Assembly (NCBI GenBank): GCA_963805525.1
Contig: CAWDUT010000004.1
Coordinates: 186,001 to 250,000, forward strand
Direction of reading: 5' to 3'
DNA from: DASQFQ01 sp963805525
GTDB lineage: Bacteria > Actinomycetota > Thermoleophilia > Solirubrobacterales > Solirubrobacteraceae
DNA length: 64,000 nt
Below, one piece after another: positions 60,182-64,000 of the stretch. Within the stretch, counting starts at the first letter, position 1. Every line of letters begins with the position of its first letter. A model generated the notes under the pieces. It was not told the origin of the DNA, made no database searches, and saw nothing but the letters and a program-made list of their open reading frames with translations. The position numbers were made by a program, and so were the translations under genes.

Positions 60182-60752
60182 GGCGCCGCTCCCAGATCAG
60201 CAGCGCGATCGCGCCGTTGATCACGCAGTAGTAGACGGGATAGAGCAGCAGCGAGACGTCGATCGCGCCCACCGCGCCGGCCGCCAGCGCGCCGCCCAGG
60301 CTCGCGAAGGCGAACGTGATCAGCGTCTCGGAGTGCGGGTCGCGGTACGTCTTGGGGACCATCAGGCCGGCGCCGATCAGGTCGGCCGCGACGACGCAGG
60401 CGGTCGCCACGAGCGGCTCGTCGGCTGCGATCCAACCGATCACACCGCCGCCCGCGATCGCGATCATCGTGATGTCCGCCCGGCTCACGCCGCCCTCGCC
60501 CCGGCGGATGGAGAGGCCGAAGACCAGGCTCGTCAGCACCGCCTGCACCCCCGCCATCACGAGGCTCCACGACGCGCCGTCCGCGTACTGGGAGAGCGAC
60601 ACGACGACGGCCAGCACGCCCCAGATGAGCCATGTGCCGCGGTGCGGGCGCGTCGACCCGCGCAGCGTGTCGCGGACGTACGGGATCGTGTCGAGGACGC
60701 CGATCAGACCGGCGGCCAGCCCGAGGATCACGACCAGCTCGAGACCGATCAT
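60123..60752 (-). CDS. Multi-pass membrane protein, unknown function
   Basis: 209 residues with about six to seven hydrophobic helices: LVVILGLAAGLIGVLDTIPYV near the start, then WLIWGVLAVVVSLSQ and the C-terminal SLLLYPVYYCVINGAIALLIWE. PxxY-type and Gly-rich turns recall small transporter folds, but no family is certain. It overlaps the kinase gene (59 bp) and the upstream AdoMet-decarboxylase-like gene (4 bp), with which it is coupled. Confidence 0.7.
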   Translation of the reverse strand: MIGLELVVILGLAAGLIGVLDTIPYVRDTLRGSTRPHRGTWLIWGVLAVVVSLSQYADGASWSLVMAGVQAVLTSLVFGLSIRRGEGGVSRADITMIAIAGGGVIGWIAADEPLVATACVVAADLIGAGLMVPKTYRDPHSETLITFAFASLGGALAAGAVGAIDVSLLLYPVYYCVINGAIALLIWERRLTRAGAAAPRVPACPRPAG

Positions 60753-61138
60753 CGCCGCAGCACCGTCACGGTCGCGTGGCCGCCGAAGTGCTCGACGGCC
60801 AGCGCGGCGGCGCGCCCTGGATCGAAGCTCCGGCACGAGAAGACGTCGACGAAGCAGCGGTTGAACACCTCGTCGGCGTGCACGGTGACCGAGCTCGTCT
60901 CGATGAACTGCAGCGCCGACCAGCCCTCCAGCTCGTCGTCGCCGAAGCGCTCGAGCCGCAGCGGACCATGGGCGCGCATGCCGATCGCGTCGATCAGCGC
61001 CGGAACGAAGCGGCGGATGGTGTCGGGGTCGGCCAGCCGCGCGCGGTCGCCGTCGTGGAGGTCGATCGCCGCCAGCATCCCCCACGGGACGTACGCGGGC
61101 GCGGCGGTCTGCGGGAGCGGGGAGGGCTGGGCGAGCAT
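60749..61138 (-). CDS. AdoMet-decarboxylase-like (SpeD) protein
   Basis: 129 residues, the size of class-1B SpeD. Active region LQFIETSSVTVHADEVFNRCFVDVFSC retains the proton-donor Cys and the His (TVH). The residue before the pyruvoyl-forming Ser is Thr rather than Glu (TSS), so self-cleavage is not certain. The role could be AdoMet decarboxylation for spermidine or, as in some SpeD relatives, another amino acid. No SpeE is nearby. Confidence 0.7.
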   Translation of the reverse strand: MLAQPSPLPQTAAPAYVPWGMLAAIDLHDGDRARLADPDTIRRFVPALIDAIGMRAHGPLRLERFGDDELEGWSALQFIETSSVTVHADEVFNRCFVDVFSCRSFDPGRAAALAVEHFGGHATVTVLRR

Positions 61139-61218
61139 GCGGCCGACGTTCGCGCAGGTCCCTTTCTGAACGCTTTCACTCCGTCCCCGGGGGCTCGCGC
61201 GGTTAGGCTCGCTCAGAG

Positions 61219-64000
61219 GTGGACACGCAGTTCCGGATCCTCGGTCCGATCGAGGTCGAGCTGGAAGGCGGCCGGTCCGCACCTGTCCCCGGCGGTCGCC
61301 CGCTGTCGCTGCTCGCGCTGCTGCTCGTGCATCGCGGCGAGGTCGTCCACCTCGACCGATTGGTCGACGAGCTGTGGGAGGGCGAGGGCCCGCAGAACGC
61401 CCGCAACGCTGTGCATGTCGTGGTGTCCCGCCTGCGCGGGGCGCTCGGCGACGAGCTCGTGCGCTCGGAGGGCGGCGGGTACCGGCTCGGCCCTGGGGCG
61501 CTTGACGCCCGTCGCTTCGAGGACGGGCACCGGCGCGGCCGCGAGGAGCTGGCGCGCGGCGAGCCGTGGGAGGCCGCGGCGACGCTGCGGCAGGCGCTCG
61601 AGCTGTGGCGTGGGCCGGCGTTGGCGGACGTGGCGGGGGAGCGCTTCGCACAGCCCGAGATCGGACGGCTCGAGGACCTCCGCCTGACCTGCCTGAGCGA
61701 GCGCATCGAGGCGGACCTCGCCACCGGCCTCGATGCCGCGCTCGTTGGCGAGCTCGAGGCGCTGGTCCAGCACCACCCGCTACGCGAGCGACCCCGCGGG
61801 CAGCTGATGCTGGCGCTCTACCGCGCCGGCCGCCAGGCGGACGCGCTCGCCGCCTACCGCGACGCGCACCGCTCGCTGGTCGAGGGGCTCGGCATCGAGC
61901 CCTCCCCCAGCCTGCGCGCGCTCGAGGCCGCGATCCTGCGCCAGGACGTGCCGGAGCCGGCGGCGCGCCCCGCCGAGCGCGCGCCCGCGACGCGGCGACT
62001 CGTCACCTGCGTGGTCTCGCAGCTCGCCCTACCCGGCGAGCCTGGGCTCGACCCCGAGTCGCTGCGCGCGGTGGTCGACCGCTTCCACGCGACCGGCCGC
62101 GCCGTCTTCGGCGAGCACGGGGGCAGCGTCGTGGAGCTGCGCAACGACGCCGTCGTGGCCGTGCTCGGCATCCCGGTCGCGCACGAGGACGACGCGCAGC
62201 GCGCGCTGCGCGCCGCCGCGGAGCTGCGCGACGAGGTGCCGTTCGGCGTGTGCTCCGGCGCCTGCACGGGAGAGGTGTTGGCCGCAGGTGACCCGCCGGT
62301 GATCGGCGAGGCGGTCGCGGTTGCCGAGCGGCTCGCGCGCACCGCCGAGAGCGGCGAGATCCGGCTGGCCGAGTCGACCTGGCAGGTGGTGCGCCACGCC
62401 GCCCGCGCCTCGCGGCTCGACGGTGGCGCGCTGCTGCTGAGCGGCCTCGACGCGGAGGCTCCCGCGATCGCCCGCCGCTTCGATCAGCCCCTGCTCGGCC
62501 GCGAGCGCGAGCGGGAGGTCCTGCGCGCGACGTTCGCGCGCGTCGCCGAGCGGCGCGCGCCCGAGCTGCTCACGATCCTCGGCGAGCCCGGCATCGGCAA
62601 GTCGCGGCTGGTGGCGGAGTTGCAGCCGATCGCGGGCGTGGACGGCCGCGTCATGGCCGGCCGCTGCCGCGAGTACGGCGAGGGCATCACGCTGTGGCCG
62701 CTGCGCGAGGCGATCGCGCAAGTGCTCGCAGACGGCGCCGCCGGGGAGCTCGGCATCCCGGCCGTGGCGGTGCGGCGCGTCGCCGCCGCCGTCGGGCTCG
62801 AGGACGGGGAGCCCGGCGAGGACACCGACTGGGCGTTCCGGCAGCTCGTCGAAGGACTCACCCGCAACGCGCCGCTCGCGCTCGTGGTGGACGACGCCCA
62901 CTGGGCCGAGCCGGCGCTGCTCGAGCTGCTGCTCGACCTCGTCGCGCGGCTGCGCGACGCGCCCCTGCTCGTGGTGTGGGTCGCGCGCCCCGACCTGCAG
63001 GAGCGCGCCGGCGACCGCGTCCGGCGCGGCGAGGTGCTGAACCTGCAGCGGCTGTCGGGCGCCGCGAGCGCGTCGCTGCTCGCGATGCTGGGCGGCGACC
63101 GCCTGCCGCCCGCCGCACGACGGCAGGTGGCGGATGCGGCCGGCGGCAACCCGCTCTTCCTGGAGCAGCTCATCGCCTATGTCGACGAGCAACACGCGGC
63201 CGACGCGCTACCGCCCGCGCTCCACGCGCTGCTCGCGGCACGGCTCGACCGGCTCGACGCCACCGAGCGCGCGACGCTCGCGCTCGGCGCGGTGGCGGGC
63301 GACGCGTTCACGTCGGGCTCGGTGCATGCGCTCGCCACGGGGCTCACGCGCGCCGGTGTCGAGCAGGCGTGCGAACGGCTGCTCGGACGCGACCTGCTCG
63401 TGCGCGGGCACCGCCCCGGCACGCTGCGCTTCCGGCACACGCTGATCCGAGACGTCGCCTACGCCGCGCTGGCGAAGTCCGTCCGCGCCGGGCTGCACGA
63501 GCGCCACGCCGCCTGGCTCCATGACCTCGGGAGCCGGCTGGCGGAGGCCGACGCGCGGATCGGCTTCCATCTCGAGACCGCGTGCCGCCTCACGGCCGAG
63601 ATCGGCGCCGACGTCCCGGCCGAGCTCGCGGTGCAGGCGGGCGAGCGACTCGCGGCGGCAGCGGCCGCGGCGCACGCGCGCGGGGACCTGGCCGGCGAGA
63701 TCGGCTTCCTCGACCGCGCCGTGGCGCTGCTGGGCGATGACGATCCGCGCGGCGCCGCGCTGCTGCCGGGGCTCGTGTCCGCGCTGTTCGAGTCGGGCGC
63801 GTCCGACCGCGCGGAGACGCTCGCCGACCGCGCCGTCCACGTGACTGGCGGGCTCGGCCTCGAGCGCGTGCACGCTCGCGCGCGCATCGAGCGCGAGCAC
63901 ATCCGCCTCTCGTGCCACCCGGAGACGTTCCGCCCCGAGCGCTCGCGTGTCGACGCGAGCGAGGCGGTGGCGACGATGCGGCGCCTCGGCGACGAGCTCG
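61219..64000 (+). CDS. SARP-type regulator with ATPase domain (runs past the window)
   Basis: 927 codons seen from GTG 61219, open to the window end. OmpR-like DNA-binding 1-95 (GRPLSLLALLLVHRGEVVHLDRLVDELW, NAVHVVVSRLRGALG, GYRLG), the BTAD helical domain ~100-250 (LEALVQHHPLRERPRGQLMLALYRAGRQADALAAYRDAHRSLVEGLGIEP), a cyclase-like linker (~260-420), then an AAA module with GEPGIGKSRLVAE and LVVDDAHWAEP. SARP/LAL hybrids control secondary metabolism or stress. Divergent from the SpeD-like gene with an 80-bp gap. Confidence 0.9.
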   Translation, partial: MDTQFRILGPIEVELEGGRSAPVPGGRPLSLLALLLVHRGEVVHLDRLVDELWEGEGPQNARNAVHVVVSRLRGALGDELVRSEGGGYRLGPGALDARRFEDGHRRGREELARGEPWEAAATLRQALELWRGPALADVAGERFAQPEIGRLEDLRLTCLSERIEADLATGLDAALVGELEALVQHHPLRERPRGQLMLALYRAGRQADALAAYRDAHRSLVEGLGIEPSPSLRALEAAILRQDVPEPAARPAERAPATRRLVTCVVSQLALPGEPGLDPESLRAVVDRFHATGRAVFGEHGGSVVELRNDAVVAVLGIPVAHEDDAQRALRAAAELRDEVPFGVCSGACTGEVLAAGDPPVIGEAVAVAERLARTAESGEIRLAESTWQVVRHAARASRLDGGALLLSGLDAEAPAIARRFDQPLLGREREREVLRATFARVAERRAPELLTILGEPGIGKSRLVAELQPIAGVDGRVMAGRCREYGEGITLWPLREAIAQVLADGAAGELGIPAVAVRRVAAAVGLEDGEPGEDTDWAFRQLVEGLTRNAPLALVVDDAHWAEPALLELLLDLVARLRDAPLLVVWVARPDLQERAGDRVRRGEVLNLQRLSGAASASLLAMLGGDRLPPAARRQVADAAGGNPLFLEQLIAYVDEQHAADALPPALHALLAARLDRLDATERATLALGAVAGDAFTSGSVHALATGLTRAGVEQACERLLGRDLLVRGHRPGTLRFRHTLIRDVAYAALAKSVRAGLHERHAAWLHDLGSRLAEADARIGFHLETACRLTAEIGADVPAELAVQAGERLAAAAAAAHARGDLAGEIGFLDRAVALLGDDDPRGAALLPGLVSALFESGASDRAETLADRAVHVTGGLGLERVHARARIEREHIRLSCHPETFRPERSRVDASEAVATMRRLGDEL

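Overview
The window is very GC-rich, gene-dense DNA with short intergenic gaps and many 1-4 nt start/stop overlaps. The gene content (myo-inositol catabolism, LacI and GntR regulators, large LAL and SARP ATPase regulators, Ser/Thr kinase with FHA partner, actinobacterial-type small proteins) points to a soil actinomycete. A member of the class Thermoleophilia (Solirubrobacterales, e.g. Conexibacter or Solirubrobacter relatives) is my best guess, but this is inferred from style and content, not from a marker gene.

Layout. 1-2050: start of a GntR regulator (cut by the window edge) coupled to a zinc alcohol dehydrogenase, and a divergent TIM-barrel gene. 2047-11863: a bacterial microcompartment (BMC) locus on the minus strand, of the kind described in Rhodococcus and Mycobacterium (RMM) for amino-alcohol use. 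In transcription order it holds a class I glutamine amidotransferase, class III aminotransferase/phospholyase, CoA-acylating-type aldehyde dehydrogenase with a C-terminal encapsulation-like helix, tandem-domain shell protein, a small TPxA-motif protein, pentamer and hexamer shell proteins, a second tandem-domain shell protein, an APH-type kinase, an SDR, a HutC-type GntR regulator and an amino-acid/amine permease. 11892-21673: a short-chain dehydrogenase, a GH13 glucosidase, an aldo-keto reductase, a nucleotidyltransferase, a GH38 alpha-mannosidase, a DapB-like reductase and a secreted calcium-binding-repeat protein. 21733-27607: a LAL regulator divergent from a HATPase-GAF-PAS-GAF sensor, then small membrane and cupredoxin proteins. 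27907-33756: phosphoesterase, an HExxH metalloprotease-like protein with an LQRTAGNR motif, adenylate kinase, an MFS pump with a fused helix-turn-helix tail, and a GT4 glycosyltransferase. 33847-38307: a membrane Ser/Thr kinase with an extracellular FG-GAP domain, divergent from an FHA-HTH protein, then small proteins and a TSUP permease.

38496-49889: an SDR, a 46-residue protein, the iol operon (inositol dehydrogenases, iolE-, iolC-, iolB-, iolD-, iolA- and iolG-like genes) and two LacI regulators. 50013-53988: a ribose-type sugar ABC transporter with a PfkB kinase, with a clear promoter and two candidate LacI-type operators. 54022-58729: two zinc alcohol dehydrogenases, a shikimate-dehydrogenase-like protein, a nuclease-fold protein and a two-domain cupin. 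58754-64000: a receiver-PAS-histidine kinase, a membrane protein, an AdoMet-decarboxylase-like protein and a SARP/ATPase regulator running off the window.

Non-coding highlights: two inverted copies of a roughly 185-195 bp repeat, each with four alternating copies of a 12-bp motif (27655-27849 and 38316-38498); a 171-bp long-palindrome element with perfect 19-bp terminal inverted repeats that supplies the stop codons of both flanking genes (57906-58076); matched candidate operators for GntR and LacI regulators; and several strong hairpins between convergent genes. No tRNA, rRNA, CRISPR array, integrase or transposase gene was recognised.
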